A DNA stretch of 64,000 bases, taken from NCBI GenBank assembly GCA_049889775.1, contig JBMHCT010000035.1, positions 1-64,000 on the forward strand, read 5' to 3'. Source of the stretch: Jejuia sp049889775. GTDB lineage: Bacteria > Bacteroidota > Bacteroidia > Flavobacteriales > Flavobacteriaceae. This document shows positions 35,386 through 43,905 of the stretch, piece by piece. A model generated the notes under the pieces. That model was not told the DNA's origin, ran no database searches, and was given only the letters and a program-made list of their open reading frames with translations. Each line of letters starts with the position of its first letter. Position 1 is the stretch's first letter. Both the position numbers and the translations under genes were made by a program.

Positions 35386-36450
35386 ATGAAAATCTTAGTG
35401 ATACAGCAAAAAATGATTGGTGATGTTTTAACTTCTACAATTTTGCTTGAAGCGCTAAGAGAGAAGTATCCAAATGCTGAATTACACTACTTAATAAACT
35501 CTCATACTTTTCCCGTAGCTGAGAATAATCCGTTCATAGATGAATTTGTTTTTTTTAGTCCTGAAATTGAAAAAAGCTTCATTAAGATGATAGGTTTATC
35601 AAAAAAAATTCGAAAAAGTAATTATGACGTTTTAATTGATTGCTACTCCAAATTATCTAGCAATTTTTTGAGTTTTTTTTCCAAAGCAAAAGTCAAAATT
35701 TCATATAGAAAAGACTATAAATCGTTTATTTACAACCATAATATTGAGAGAGAAAAACATTCAGATGACACCATTGGTTTGGAAATTACCAACAGATTAA
35801 AACTTTTAGAACCACTAAATATTGAAAAAAGAAATCTTAAGCCTAAAATTTATTTAACAGAAGGCGAAATTGTAAATGCAAAGAACTATTTAGAAGAAAA
35901 CACAATTAACTTCAATCATCCGATTTTTATGATAAGTGTTCTGGGTAGTGCAGAAAACAAAACCTATCCTTTAAAATACATGGCTCAAATTATTGATATT
36001 ATAGCTAAAAAAAGTAACGGACAAATTTTATTCAACTATATACCTTCGCAAAAAATTAAAGCTAAAGAAATTTTCAATTTATGTAGCTCAAACACTAAGA
36101 AGCAGATTTCTTTTAATGTATTTGGAAAAAGCTTAAGAGAGTTTTTAGCAATTACGAAACATTGCACAGCAGTAATTGGTAATGAGGGAGGAGCAATAAA
36201 TATGGCAAAAGCTTTAAATATACCAACCTTCGCCATCTATTCGCCATGGATCAATAAAGGCGGTTGGAATATGTTTGAAGATGAACAAAATGTATCGGTA
36301 CATTTAATTGAACACAAACCAAATTTATATAAAAACATAGAGATGAAAAATATGGCTACCGATTCTACTCTTTATTATAAAACATTTTTACCAGAATATA
36401 TTATTCCTAAACTAGACATTTATTTAAAACAGTTCTCCATTAATTCTTAA
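35386..36450 (+). CDS. Family 9 glycosyltransferase (heptosyltransferase-like)
   Basis: A 354-residue GT-B enzyme of family 9, the family of LPS heptosyltransferases. It begins ILVIQQKMIGDVLTSTILLEAL, the typical N-terminal glycine-free loop for GT9, and has the C-terminal nucleotide-sugar segment VIGNEGGAINMAKALNIPTFAIYSP. It may add heptose or another sugar to the lipooligosaccharide core. It lies 17 bases after the GT2 gene and 30 bases before another GT2, so it is in the same transcription unit. Confidence 0.85.
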   Translation: MKILVIQQKMIGDVLTSTILLEALREKYPNAELHYLINSHTFPVAENNPFIDEFVFFSPEIEKSFIKMIGLSKKIRKSNYDVLIDCYSKLSSNFLSFFSKAKVKISYRKDYKSFIYNHNIEREKHSDDTIGLEITNRLKLLEPLNIEKRNLKPKIYLTEGEIVNAKNYLEENTINFNHPIFMISVLGSAENKTYPLKYMAQIIDIIAKKSNGQILFNYIPSQKIKAKEIFNLCSSNTKKQISFNVFGKSLREFLAITKHCTAVIGNEGGAINMAKALNIPTFAIYSPWINKGGWNMFEDEQNVSVHLIEHKPNLYKNIEMKNMATDSTLYYKTFLPEYIIPKLDIYLKQFSINS

Positions 36451-36480
36451 ATACCTCACACAGTATAAAACTTATCTTTT

Positions 36481-37254
36481 TTGAACGATAAACAAATAAA
36501 CATAACGGCATTACTAATTACGTTTAATGAAGGGAAGCATATCGAAGAAGCAATTAAAACGGTAAGTTTTGCAGACGAAATAATTGTAGTTGATTCTTAT
36601 AGCACGGACAAAACTTTGAAAATTTTAGAGAACTTTAATCATGTAAAAGTGATCAAAAGAGAATTCAAAAATTTTGCTGATCAACGAAATTTTGCAATCG
36701 ATCAAGCTGTTGGGAATTGGATTTTATTTTTAGATGCGGATGAGAGAATACCCGAAAATCTTAAAAATGAAATTTTAGAATCCATTAAAAACCCGAAAGA
36801 TGTATCCGCTTTTATGTTTAAGCGCTTGTTCTATTTCAACAATAAAAGGGTCTATTTTTGCGGACTCCAGACCGATACCACTTATAGATTATTCAAAAAT
36901 GGATCGGTAAAATATATTGAGGACAAATTGGTTCATGAAATGCCCAAAATTGATGGTAAAAGTGCTGTATTGAAAAACCCGATGCAACATTACTCTTTTG
37001 ATAATTATGAGCATTTTAAATTAAAAATGGAGAACTATGCCAAATTAAAAGCTAAGGAACTTTTTATGAAAGGTAAAAAAGCATCACCTTTTCATTTTGT
37101 ATTTAGGCCTATTTATAAATTTATAACCAATTATGTGATACGCTTAGGTTTTTTAGATGGTAAGAAAGGGGTTAATCTTTGTTACTTAATGGCTTATGGG
37201 GTTTGGTACAGGTATAAAACTCTTAAAGGGCTACATTTAAAAAAATCTATGTAG
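36481..37254 (+). CDS. Family 2 glycosyltransferase (WaaE/KdtX-like)
   Basis: A 257-residue GT2 enzyme of the lipopolysaccharide core beta-glucosyltransferase (WaaE) kind. ALLITFNEGKHIEEAI is the first strand, EIIVVDSYSTDKT follows, and WILFLDADERIP gives the D-x-D metal site near residue 86. The closing part (HYSFDNYEHFKLKMENYAKL) is characteristic of WaaE relatives. The start is TTG 36481. It probably adds a hexose to the inner core. The last of the three plus-strand glycan genes before the strand switches. Confidence 0.83.
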   Translation: MNDKQINITALLITFNEGKHIEEAIKTVSFADEIIVVDSYSTDKTLKILENFNHVKVIKREFKNFADQRNFAIDQAVGNWILFLDADERIPENLKNEILESIKNPKDVSAFMFKRLFYFNNKRVYFCGLQTDTTYRLFKNGSVKYIEDKLVHEMPKIDGKSAVLKNPMQHYSFDNYEHFKLKMENYAKLKAKELFMKGKKASPFHFVFRPIYKFITNYVIRLGFLDGKKGVNLCYLMAYGVWYRYKTLKGLHLKKSM

Positions 37255-37281
37255 TTTTTAATATTATTCTGAAGCTTTCAA

Positions 37282-38088
37282 CTATAACTCTTTTATAGGA
37301 GATTCTGCAACAAAGTTCTTATACTTTTTCTTCCAGAAAAATATACGCTTCTTTAATCGAATTTTGCGATAATACTTCTCCTGAAAAGCTTTGGTGTACT
37401 GCCACATTAAACTAAAAACCTCAGTTTCATCTCTATTGATGCATTTGGCATACTCATTACTCATTATCTCAATCATAGATTTGTGAATCGTTAACTTGGA
37501 AAAATTTTTAATTCTGGTTTCAAAATCCATTCTTCCAAAAGACATTCTGTTCAAATCTACCAAAAAGAAATCGTAGGCTGATCCATTCTTTTTTATAAGC
37601 GTATTTCCTGGTGAGTGATCCAAGAAATTAATCCCTTTTTCATGTAAATTATAGGTAAATCTTGTAAAAGCCCTCAAAATATTCTCATGATCAGGATAGT
37701 CTAAATTTGTTGTAAGTTCTCTATAGGTTAAATCACAATCTTGCTGCTGGCTTAGATAATAACTTTTTTTAAACAAGAACGGTGTCTTATATTCAAAATA
37801 TCCTATAGGCTGCGGCGTACCTACGCTCTTATCTAATAAAATATTAGCATACTCATAAGAGCGTTGCGCTTTACTTTTTCTAAAAAATCGATAAGCTATT
37901 TGATTAAAAATATTGGGGATTTTAAATGATTTGATATTAATAGTAAATCCATTTAAATCAAATAATTTCAAAGAGTTTCTATCCTGATTTCCAAAACTAG
38001 TACCTTCAGTCTCAAAATTTTCAATATAGTGAACCAACTCTTGCTCTTTAGATTGAAATTGTGGTAATATTTTTTTAGTAAACCTCAA
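37282..38088 (-). CDS. LPS core kinase-like protein (InaA/WaaP-type)
   Basis: A 268-residue protein with a protein-kinase-like fold resembling heptose/Kdo kinases. The catalytic loop reads FLDHSPGNTLIKK (near 150-162; D and N positions) and the metal Asp is in FFLVDLNRM (near 175). An ATP-binding Lys could be in the N-terminal IKSFK. It probably phosphorylates LPS core sugar. The gene is minus-strand, convergent with the GT2 gene, and starts at TTG 38088, because no ATG lies before the fold. It follows the methyltransferase gene on the same strand by 15 bases. Confidence 0.78.
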   Translation of the reverse strand: MRFTKKILPQFQSKEQELVHYIENFETEGTSFGNQDRNSLKLFDLNGFTINIKSFKIPNIFNQIAYRFFRKSKAQRSYEYANILLDKSVGTPQPIGYFEYKTPFLFKKSYYLSQQQDCDLTYRELTTNLDYPDHENILRAFTRFTYNLHEKGINFLDHSPGNTLIKKNGSAYDFFLVDLNRMSFGRMDFETRIKNFSKLTIHKSMIEIMSNEYAKCINRDETEVFSLMWQYTKAFQEKYYRKIRLKKRIFFWKKKYKNFVAESPIKEL

Positions 38089-38103
38089 ATCTCTAAATTA
38101 TTA

Positions 38104-38745
38104 TTACTTTTTAGCTACAGTAGCAAATTGCACATATTGCATATCCATTTGCGTAAATAACGTAATAATGTAAAACCAATAGGGCGCAAAGGACTTGCTT
38201 TTATTAATCCCCTCATGTTTTAAGATTTTATATCCCAACTCATTATACATGCGCTTTATACTTTTACTTGTAAAATATCGCAAATGCGTTTTATCCATAA
38301 CCCCGTGGTCATCATATCTCCAGTCTTTTTGAAATAGCAAACGCTTAAACGTTTTGTAGAAACGCATATTAGGGATAGAACTAATTACAATTCCATTAAT
38401 TGATAGCTTGGGTTTTATAACTTTTAATACTTCATCTGGGTAGGCTAAATGTTCTAATACATCATTAAAATAAATCACATCAAAATAATTATCTGGTAAG
38501 TCTTCAATAAAGTCTTCACATTTTCCAATAAAAACTTTATCTAGCTTAGATTGTGCTTCAATGGCATGAGTTTCCATATACTCTATCCCCCAAACTTCAG
38601 CGCTATTTTGAGCTTTAATCACAGATGCAAAAGCACCATTGCCACAACCTATATCAATTACTTTTTTAGCATTTTCTGGAAGATAACGCAACATTTCTTG
38701 CCTTATATTATCATAGTAGCCCTTTGGCTTATTTTTATAATCCAT
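38104..38745 (-). CDS. Class I SAM-dependent methyltransferase
   Basis: A 213-residue methyltransferase. The SAM-binding motif I is KKVIDIGCGNGAFASVI near residue 25-40; acidic loop VWGIEYME is motif II, and FDVIYFNDVLEHLAYPDEVL is motif III/post-I, typical of the ubiE/methyltransf_11-23 group. The gene sits in the glycan cluster, so a surface sugar is a reasonable target, but small-molecule substrates are possible. TAGTTTTG lies four bases before ATG, so the transcript could be leaderless. Next gene on the strand is the LPS kinase. Confidence 0.82.
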   Translation of the reverse strand: MDYKNKPKGYYDNIRQEMLRYLPENAKKVIDIGCGNGAFASVIKAQNSAEVWGIEYMETHAIEAQSKLDKVFIGKCEDFIEDLPDNYFDVIYFNDVLEHLAYPDEVLKVIKPKLSINGIVISSIPNMRFYKTFKRLLFQKDWRYDDHGVMDKTHLRYFTSKSIKRMYNELGYKILKHEGINKSKSFAPYWFYIITLFTQMDMQYVQFATVAKK

Positions 38746-38749
38746 GATG

Positions 38750-38757
38750 CAAAACTA
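38750..38757 (-). promoter_or_regulatory. -7 element of the methyltransferase gene
   Basis: TAGTTTTG on the minus strand, only four bases before the ATG; this would place the transcription start at the start codon. No convincing -33 box. Confidence 0.35.
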
Positions 38758-38874
38758 AACTAAAATTTTAGCATTGTACTTTCGCAATAGCCTTTTCAAA
38801 ATAAAAACTTTAATTTGCAGCTTAAAAATTTTATAAAACCACCAATTCTAGTTTAGGACAACTTATTCAACTAA

Positions 38875-39684
38875 ATGAAAGATAGATCCTTATTTCCAAA
38901 GTGTAGTCTCGTTACTCCTACTTATAACTGGCCAGAAGCTCTAGAATTATTACTGTCAAGTGTAATGCATCAATCTGTACTACCAAACGAAGTAATTATA
39001 GCGGATGATGGCTCTACCGAAGAAACTAAGCAGTTGATTGAAGAGTTTCAAAAGGACTTTCCTGTACCGCTTCATCATATTTGGCATGAGGATAAAAAAA
39101 ATAGAAAACCTGCTATCATGAATAAAGCGATAGCAAGCTCTAAATTTGATTATATTATTGAGATTGATGGTGATATTATTATGCATAAGCACTTTATTAA
39201 AGACCATTTATCGTTAGCCAAAGAAAATCAATTCTTGTATGGTAGCAGAGTCAATATTCAAAAGAAACATTTACCTAACTTATTTAAAGAGAAACAGATA
39301 TCCTTTAACTTTTTTTCAAAAGGCATAAAAAAACGTGGACGTACTTTACGTATACCTATACTAGCTAATTTAAGAAAACAAGAGTCAACAAGGTCCTCAA
39401 AATTAAGAGGATGCAATATGTCTTTTTGGAAAAAAGATTTTGTAAATGTAAATGGTTTTAATGAGAGCTTAGTAGGTTGGGGAATTGACGATAGTGAACT
39501 AATTCAGCGCATGATAAATATTGGTGTAAAAGGTAAGCGTTTAAAATTTAAAGGTTTGGCATATCATATATATCATAACGAACAAAGTAAAAATGATTTT
39601 CATATTAATGAAATGATAGAAAAACAAACTACTGAGGGCAATGCTACCTACATTGAAAATGGAGTTGATCAATATTTAAAATAA
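38875..39684 (+). CDS. Family 2 glycosyltransferase with galactosyltransferase-type C-terminus
   Basis: A 269-residue GT2 enzyme. The N-terminal strand CSLVTPTYNWPEAL and DGSTEETKQL are the donor site, YIIEIDGDIIMH contains the D-x-D near 103, and RGCNMSFWKK then GWGIDDSELIQRM match the family's C-terminal motif (N-terminal galactosyltransferase type, Glu/Asp acting as base). It is plus-strand, with a 2-base gap to the next GT2 gene. It probably extends the same surface glycan as its neighbours. Confidence 0.82.
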   Translation: MKDRSLFPKCSLVTPTYNWPEALELLLSSVMHQSVLPNEVIIADDGSTEETKQLIEEFQKDFPVPLHHIWHEDKKNRKPAIMNKAIASSKFDYIIEIDGDIIMHKHFIKDHLSLAKENQFLYGSRVNIQKKHLPNLFKEKQISFNFFSKGIKKRGRTLRIPILANLRKQESTRSSKLRGCNMSFWKKDFVNVNGFNESLVGWGIDDSELIQRMINIGVKGKRLKFKGLAYHIYHNEQSKNDFHINEMIEKQTTEGNATYIENGVDQYLK

Positions 39685-39686
39685 TT

Positions 39687-40613
39687 ATGATTGATATCTC
39701 AGTAATAATGATAAATTTCAATACAGCTTCTTATACAGTTGATTGTATTTCTTCCATATTACAGCATACTTCCAGTAATACTACTTGTCAATTCATTATA
39801 GTTGATAATGCTTCAGAATATGAAAACTATCTTGAGCTTAAGAAGCACATTGATTCCATAAAAAACAACACAAACATCCAATTAATTAGAAGTAGAATTA
39901 ATACTGGATTTGGAGCAGGGAACATGATTGGTGTACAACACGCCAAAGGAAAATACCTAGCCTTTATAAATAACGATGTTATTTTAGAAAATGATTGTTT
40001 AAGTGTTTTGAAAAGTTTTATGGATGAACATCCTAATGTTGGTGTTTGTGGCCCGCAAGCGTACACCGAAAACAAAAACATATTACCAACAATTGATCAT
40101 TTTGCCTCCTTAGGCAGGGAGATTTTTGGTCGTAAAGTTTTGGAAAGTTTCAACCCAAAAAGATATCCAAAACGCAAGAAGCTTTACACGAACCCGAAAC
40201 AAGGTCAGTTTGTAGCAGGTAGTTTTATGTTTTTTTCGGCTAAAGATTTTTATAACGTTGGAGGCTTTGACCCTAACCTATTTTTGTACTACGAAGAAAC
40301 CGATATTTGTAAAAGATTATTAAAAAACGGCAAATCATCTTATTTAGTGCCAGATGGTAAGTTTATTCACTTCCATGGTGCAAGCTCTCCAAAATCCACA
40401 GATATAAAAATAGAATTAAAAATATCTTTACTCTACATTATTCGAAAACATTATGGGTTTATACAATACTATATTTTGCTAAATTATCTAAGATTAAAAT
40501 ACTTTTTTAGTAGCATTCTAAAACCAAAGAATTGGCCTGTATTTATTACGCTCTTTAAACAAGCACCGCTAAGTTTATCATTAAAGCATAAACAAAAAGT
40601 ATTACTCCAATAA
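39687..40613 (+). CDS. Family 2 glycosyltransferase
   Basis: A 308-residue GT2 enzyme resembling rhamnosyltransferases: DISVIMINFNTASYTVDC opens the fold, IINTGFGAGNMIG-like nucleotide loop follows (RINTGFGAGN), YLAFINNDVIL holds the N-D metal site near 97, and FVAGSFMFFSAKDFYNVGGFDPNLFLYYEETDIC marks the acceptor domain in pieces. A hydrophobic stretch (about 255-280) may attach it to the membrane. It follows the previous GT2 after two bases, ending the glycan cluster. Confidence 0.82.
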   Translation: MIDISVIMINFNTASYTVDCISSILQHTSSNTTCQFIIVDNASEYENYLELKKHIDSIKNNTNIQLIRSRINTGFGAGNMIGVQHAKGKYLAFINNDVILENDCLSVLKSFMDEHPNVGVCGPQAYTENKNILPTIDHFASLGREIFGRKVLESFNPKRYPKRKKLYTNPKQGQFVAGSFMFFSAKDFYNVGGFDPNLFLYYEETDICKRLLKNGKSSYLVPDGKFIHFHGASSPKSTDIKIELKISLLYIIRKHYGFIQYYILLNYLRLKYFFSSILKPKNWPVFITLFKQAPLSLSLKHKQKVLLQ

Positions 40614-40747
40614 CTGTAAAACAGATCCTGTAGTTGCAAAATAAAAGACTCTTTTAAACTTCATTTTTACTCAATAAAGATTGATTTTAAACAACTAAAA
40701 TCCTAAAGAAATAGCAGCCGCTATTTTAAAAGATGTTTACGATATCG

Positions 40748-40755
40748 TAAATTTG
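40748..40755 (+). promoter_or_regulatory. -7 element of the CCA-type gene
   Basis: TAAATTTG in the 225-base gap; the ATG is 83 bases downstream, which gives an unusually long leader for this window. Confidence 0.4.
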
Positions 40756-40777
40756 CAAAACGTAATTCTCGGACGAA

Positions 40778-40822
40778 AAGTAATCTGAATGAATTACTTA
40801 ATTTTAGGTTCGGAAACCTAAA
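40778..40822 (+). promoter_or_regulatory. Structured leader before the CCA-type gene
   Basis: Two perfect hairpins occur in a row. AAGTAAT/ATTACTT (40778-40784 and 40793-40799) has an eight-base loop; TTTAGGTT/AACCTAAA (40803-40810 and 40815-40822) has tetraloop CGGA. The ATG is 16 bases later. Neither is followed by a U-tract, so this looks like a leader element rather than a terminator. Confidence 0.45.
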
Positions 40823-40838
40823 GCACTTGCATTTAAAC

Positions 40839-42263
40839 ATGAACTACAAGGAGGCCCTCAAAAATAAAATATTTCAAATTATATCTCAATCTTCAAACGA
40901 ACTTAATTTGGAGAGTTACGCAATTGGCGGCTTTGTTCGAGATTATTTATTACAAAGAGGAAACTCAAAAGACATCGATATTGTTGCCATTGGCAGTGGC
41001 ATTGAACTAGCAAAACAGGTCGCAAAAAATTTGCCCAATACTCCTAAGGTGCAAGTTTTTAAAACCTATGGAACAGCAATGTTAAGGTTTGAAGATATAG
41101 AGGTCGAATTTGTTGGTGCCCGCAAAGAATCGTATTCAGAGGATAGTAGAAATCCAGTTGTGGAAGATGGCACATTACAGGACGACCAGAATAGACGAGA
41201 CTTTACAATAAACGCACTAGCTTTAAGTCTAACCAAGGAAAATTTCGGGGATTTACTAGATCCCTTTAATGGTGTAAGAGATTTACAAAATAAAATTATA
41301 AAAACACCTTTAAATCCTGATATAACTTATAGTGACGATCCGCTTAGGATGATGCGAGCCATACGCTTTGCAACACAGTTAAACTTTACAATTTACGCAG
41401 AAAGCTTAGAGGCCATTAAAAAAAACAACCAAAGAATAAAAATTATTACCAAAGAACGTATTGTTGTCGAGTTACATAAAATACTAGAAAGTAAAACACC
41501 TTCCATTGGATTTTTGTTGCTTGAACAAACGGGTCTTTTACAACAAATATTACCCGAGCTAACAGCACTTAAAGGTATTGATGAAAAGGAAGGGCAGCGC
41601 CATAAAGATAATTTCTACCACACCCTAGAAGTTGTAGATAATATCTCGAAAAATACAGATAATTTGTGGTTACGTTGGGCTGCCTTATTGCATGATATTG
41701 GGAAAGCACCAACAAAACGGTTCAGCAAAAAGGTGGGTTGGTCATTTCATGGGCATGAGTTTGAAGGTTCTAAAATGGTATATCATTTATTTAAGCGCCT
41801 AAAAATGCCACTTAATGATAAAATGAAGTTTGTACAGAAAATGGTACTAATGAGTTCTAGACCAATTGTATTGGCTCAAGATATTGTTACAGATAGTGCT
41901 GTAAGACGTTTGGTGTTTGATGCTGGTGATTATGTGGAGGACTTAATGACACTTTGTGAAGCAGATATCACAACGAAAAACCCCAAGAGATTTAAAAAAT
42001 ATCATAACAATTTTAAAATCGTAAGACAAAAAATTGTTGAAGTTGAAGAGCGAGACCACATACGCAATTTTCAACCACCAATTAGTGGTGAAGAGATTAT
42101 GAAGACTTTTGGTTTAAAACCTTCAAAAGAAATAGGTATCATAAAAGAAACTATAAAAGAGGCTATTCTAGAAGGAGAAATTCCCAATGAGCATAAAGCA
42201 GCTTATGATTTAATGTTAAGAAAAGGTGAGAGTTTGGGGCTAAAAGTATGTAATGCTTGTTAA
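40839..42263 (+). CDS. CCA tRNA nucleotidyltransferase / poly(A) polymerase family with HD domain
   Basis: A 474-residue class II nucleotidyltransferase. The head has YAIGGFVRDYLL and KDIDIVAIG (GG and DxD catalytic motif), RRDFTINALA, and DPLRMMRAIRFA. The C-terminal HD domain has LLHDIGKAPTKRF and HGHEFEG (near 288-315). It most likely adds or repairs the CCA end of tRNA. The start is ATG 40839; a TTG four codons earlier is the alternative. It lies downstream of a structured leader. Confidence 0.9.
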   Translation: MNYKEALKNKIFQIISQSSNELNLESYAIGGFVRDYLLQRGNSKDIDIVAIGSGIELAKQVAKNLPNTPKVQVFKTYGTAMLRFEDIEVEFVGARKESYSEDSRNPVVEDGTLQDDQNRRDFTINALALSLTKENFGDLLDPFNGVRDLQNKIIKTPLNPDITYSDDPLRMMRAIRFATQLNFTIYAESLEAIKKNNQRIKIITKERIVVELHKILESKTPSIGFLLLEQTGLLQQILPELTALKGIDEKEGQRHKDNFYHTLEVVDNISKNTDNLWLRWAALLHDIGKAPTKRFSKKVGWSFHGHEFEGSKMVYHLFKRLKMPLNDKMKFVQKMVLMSSRPIVLAQDIVTDSAVRRLVFDAGDYVEDLMTLCEADITTKNPKRFKKYHNNFKIVRQKIVEVEERDHIRNFQPPISGEEIMKTFGLKPSKEIGIIKETIKEAILEGEIPNEHKAAYDLMLRKGESLGLKVCNAC

Positions 42264-42331
42264 AACCAAATTATATCCTGTTTTAAAAATAAAGGAGTAC
42301 ATTATACTATTTCTTTGAAAAAAATTAATAC

Positions 42332-43348
42332 ATGAAAAAGGATAATAAAAAGGTCATTTATTGGCTACTTACGGGTTGTCTACTCATTTTTATAATGGTA
42401 ATAGTTGGTGGCATTACAAGGTTAACACATTCAGGCTTATCCATATCAAATTACAAACTAATTTCGGGAACTATTCCACCAATGAATGAAGTAGAGTGGC
42501 AAGAAGCTTTCGATTTGTATAAGCAATATCCTGAATACCAAAAGTTGAATTACCATTTTACACTAGATGATTTTAAAGATATTTACTTTTGGGAATGGTT
42601 GCACCGTGTTTTAGGTCGTTTTATTGGCATTGTTTTTATTGTACCATTTCTATATTTTTTAGTCACCAAACAACTATCAAAACCCACTATTAAAAAATCA
42701 ATTATCCTATTGATAATGGGTGGTTTCCAAGGATTTTTAGGTTGGTATATGGTAAAAAGCGGATTAGTAGACAGGCCAGATGTAAGCCATTACAGACTCG
42801 CTGCGCATTTAACAACAGCCTTCCTAACATTCGCTTACACATTTTGGGTTGCTTTAGATTTAATTTTTCCAAAGAAAAAAGAGATAGACGTCAGTTTCCG
42901 AAATTTAGTGAGGGTAAGTTTGGTGGTTTTAATAATACAGATTATCTACGGAGCCTTTGTTGCCGGTTTAGACGCAGGATGGATTCATAACCATTGGCCA
43001 ATGATGAGTGAAGGTAAATTTATGCATGAAACTGTTTACATAGAACAAAACCCATTATACAAAAACTTTATTGAAGGCAAAAGCGGTGTGCAATTTGTAC
43101 ATAGAACTATGGCTTACATTGTAGTGCTATTTGTTTTCTTAATTTGGAAAAAAAGTAGAAAACTATTGCGAACCAAGTATCAGAGTAATGGTATCAATGC
43201 ATTGCTTATTATTGTATTTCTTCAGTTTATATTAGGTGTTTTAACCATTTTACTTCAAGTACCCGTTTGGCTAGGTGTAGCGCATCAGGTTGGTGCTTTT
43301 TTCCTGTTATCTGCCATGGTTTTTACACTGCACAGATTCAGCAAATAA
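42332..43348 (+). CDS. ctaA: Heme A synthase (COX15/CtaA family)
   Basis: A 338-residue integral membrane enzyme that converts heme O to heme A for cytochrome oxidase. Eight hydrophobic helices are visible. The heme-ligand His residues are in EWLHRVLGR (near 90), YRLAAHLTT (near 155), FVHRTMAY (near 250) and GVAHQVGAF (near 315). The loop MNEVEWQEAFDLYKQYPEYQ is typical of the longer, mitochondrial-like type. It stands alone between the CCA-type gene (68-base gap) and the next small gene. Confidence 0.9.
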   Translation: MKKDNKKVIYWLLTGCLLIFIMVIVGGITRLTHSGLSISNYKLISGTIPPMNEVEWQEAFDLYKQYPEYQKLNYHFTLDDFKDIYFWEWLHRVLGRFIGIVFIVPFLYFLVTKQLSKPTIKKSIILLIMGGFQGFLGWYMVKSGLVDRPDVSHYRLAAHLTTAFLTFAYTFWVALDLIFPKKKEIDVSFRNLVRVSLVVLIIQIIYGAFVAGLDAGWIHNHWPMMSEGKFMHETVYIEQNPLYKNFIEGKSGVQFVHRTMAYIVVLFVFLIWKKSRKLLRTKYQSNGINALLIIVFLQFILGVLTILLQVPVWLGVAHQVGAFFLLSAMVFTLHRFSK

Positions 43349-43360
43349 TTAAAAAAAGAA

Positions 43361-43368
43361 TATCTTTG
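43361..43368 (+). promoter_or_regulatory. -7 element of the pRiA4b ORF-3-like gene
   Basis: TATCTTTG, 19 bases before the ATG at 43388; the surrounding A-rich tract follows the heme A synthase stop. Confidence 0.45.
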
Positions 43369-43387
43369 TAGCTCTTTTTATTTTGAT

Positions 43388-43900
43388 ATGATTTACAGGT
43401 TTAGAGTCATTTTGGATAATGATACGGAAGAAGATATTTTCAGGGATCTAGAAATTCGAGAAACTGATTCATTAGAAGATTTACATAATATTATTACCCA
43501 ATCTTTTGGTTTTGATGGTACCGAAATAGCTTCGTTTTACATAAGTAATGATGCTTGGGACCAAGGTGAAGAAATATCTTTATTTGATTTAAGTGAAGAT
43601 AATTCTGCAAGACTTATGAATGAAACTGAAATTTGTGATGTGGTGCATGAGGCACAGACTAAACTAATTTATGTTTACGACTTTTTAAGTATGTGGACGT
43701 TTTATGTAGAGCTTGCCGAAATTGTTGAAGAAGCTGAAGGTTTTGATTATCCAAACCTAATGTTTGTTAAAGGACAAGTTCCTGACACTGCGCCGGATCG
43801 TTTATTTGAAGCTGATAAAGATGAAGACTATAATGAATTTGAAGACGAGCTGGATATAGAAGATTACGACAATCTAGACTTTGACGAAAACTGGAATTAA
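43388..43900 (+). CDS. pRiA4b ORF-3-like / 'IS1096 passenger TnpR' family protein
   Basis: A 170-residue acidic protein. The opening MIYRFRVILDNDTEEDIFRDLEI in parts and SLEDLHNIITQSFGFD match the plasmid pRiA4b ORF-3-like fold. Databases name many such proteins 'IS1096 element passenger TnpR', but no transposase, inverted repeat or target duplication is near. The C-terminal 40 residues are strongly acidic (EDELDIEDYDNLDFDEN). Function unknown. It converges, five bases apart, on the unnamed gene to the right. Confidence 0.75.
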   Translation: MIYRFRVILDNDTEEDIFRDLEIRETDSLEDLHNIITQSFGFDGTEIASFYISNDAWDQGEEISLFDLSEDNSARLMNETEICDVVHEAQTKLIYVYDFLSMWTFYVELAEIVEEAEGFDYPNLMFVKGQVPDTAPDRLFEADKDEDYNEFEDELDIEDYDNLDFDENWN

Positions 43901-43905
43901 CCTGT

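Noticed and set aside
43388..43900. Apparent link to insertion sequence IS1096
   Set aside because: Only the family name mentions IS1096; no transposase, terminal inverted repeats or target duplications are visible on either side, so I do not call a mobile element.
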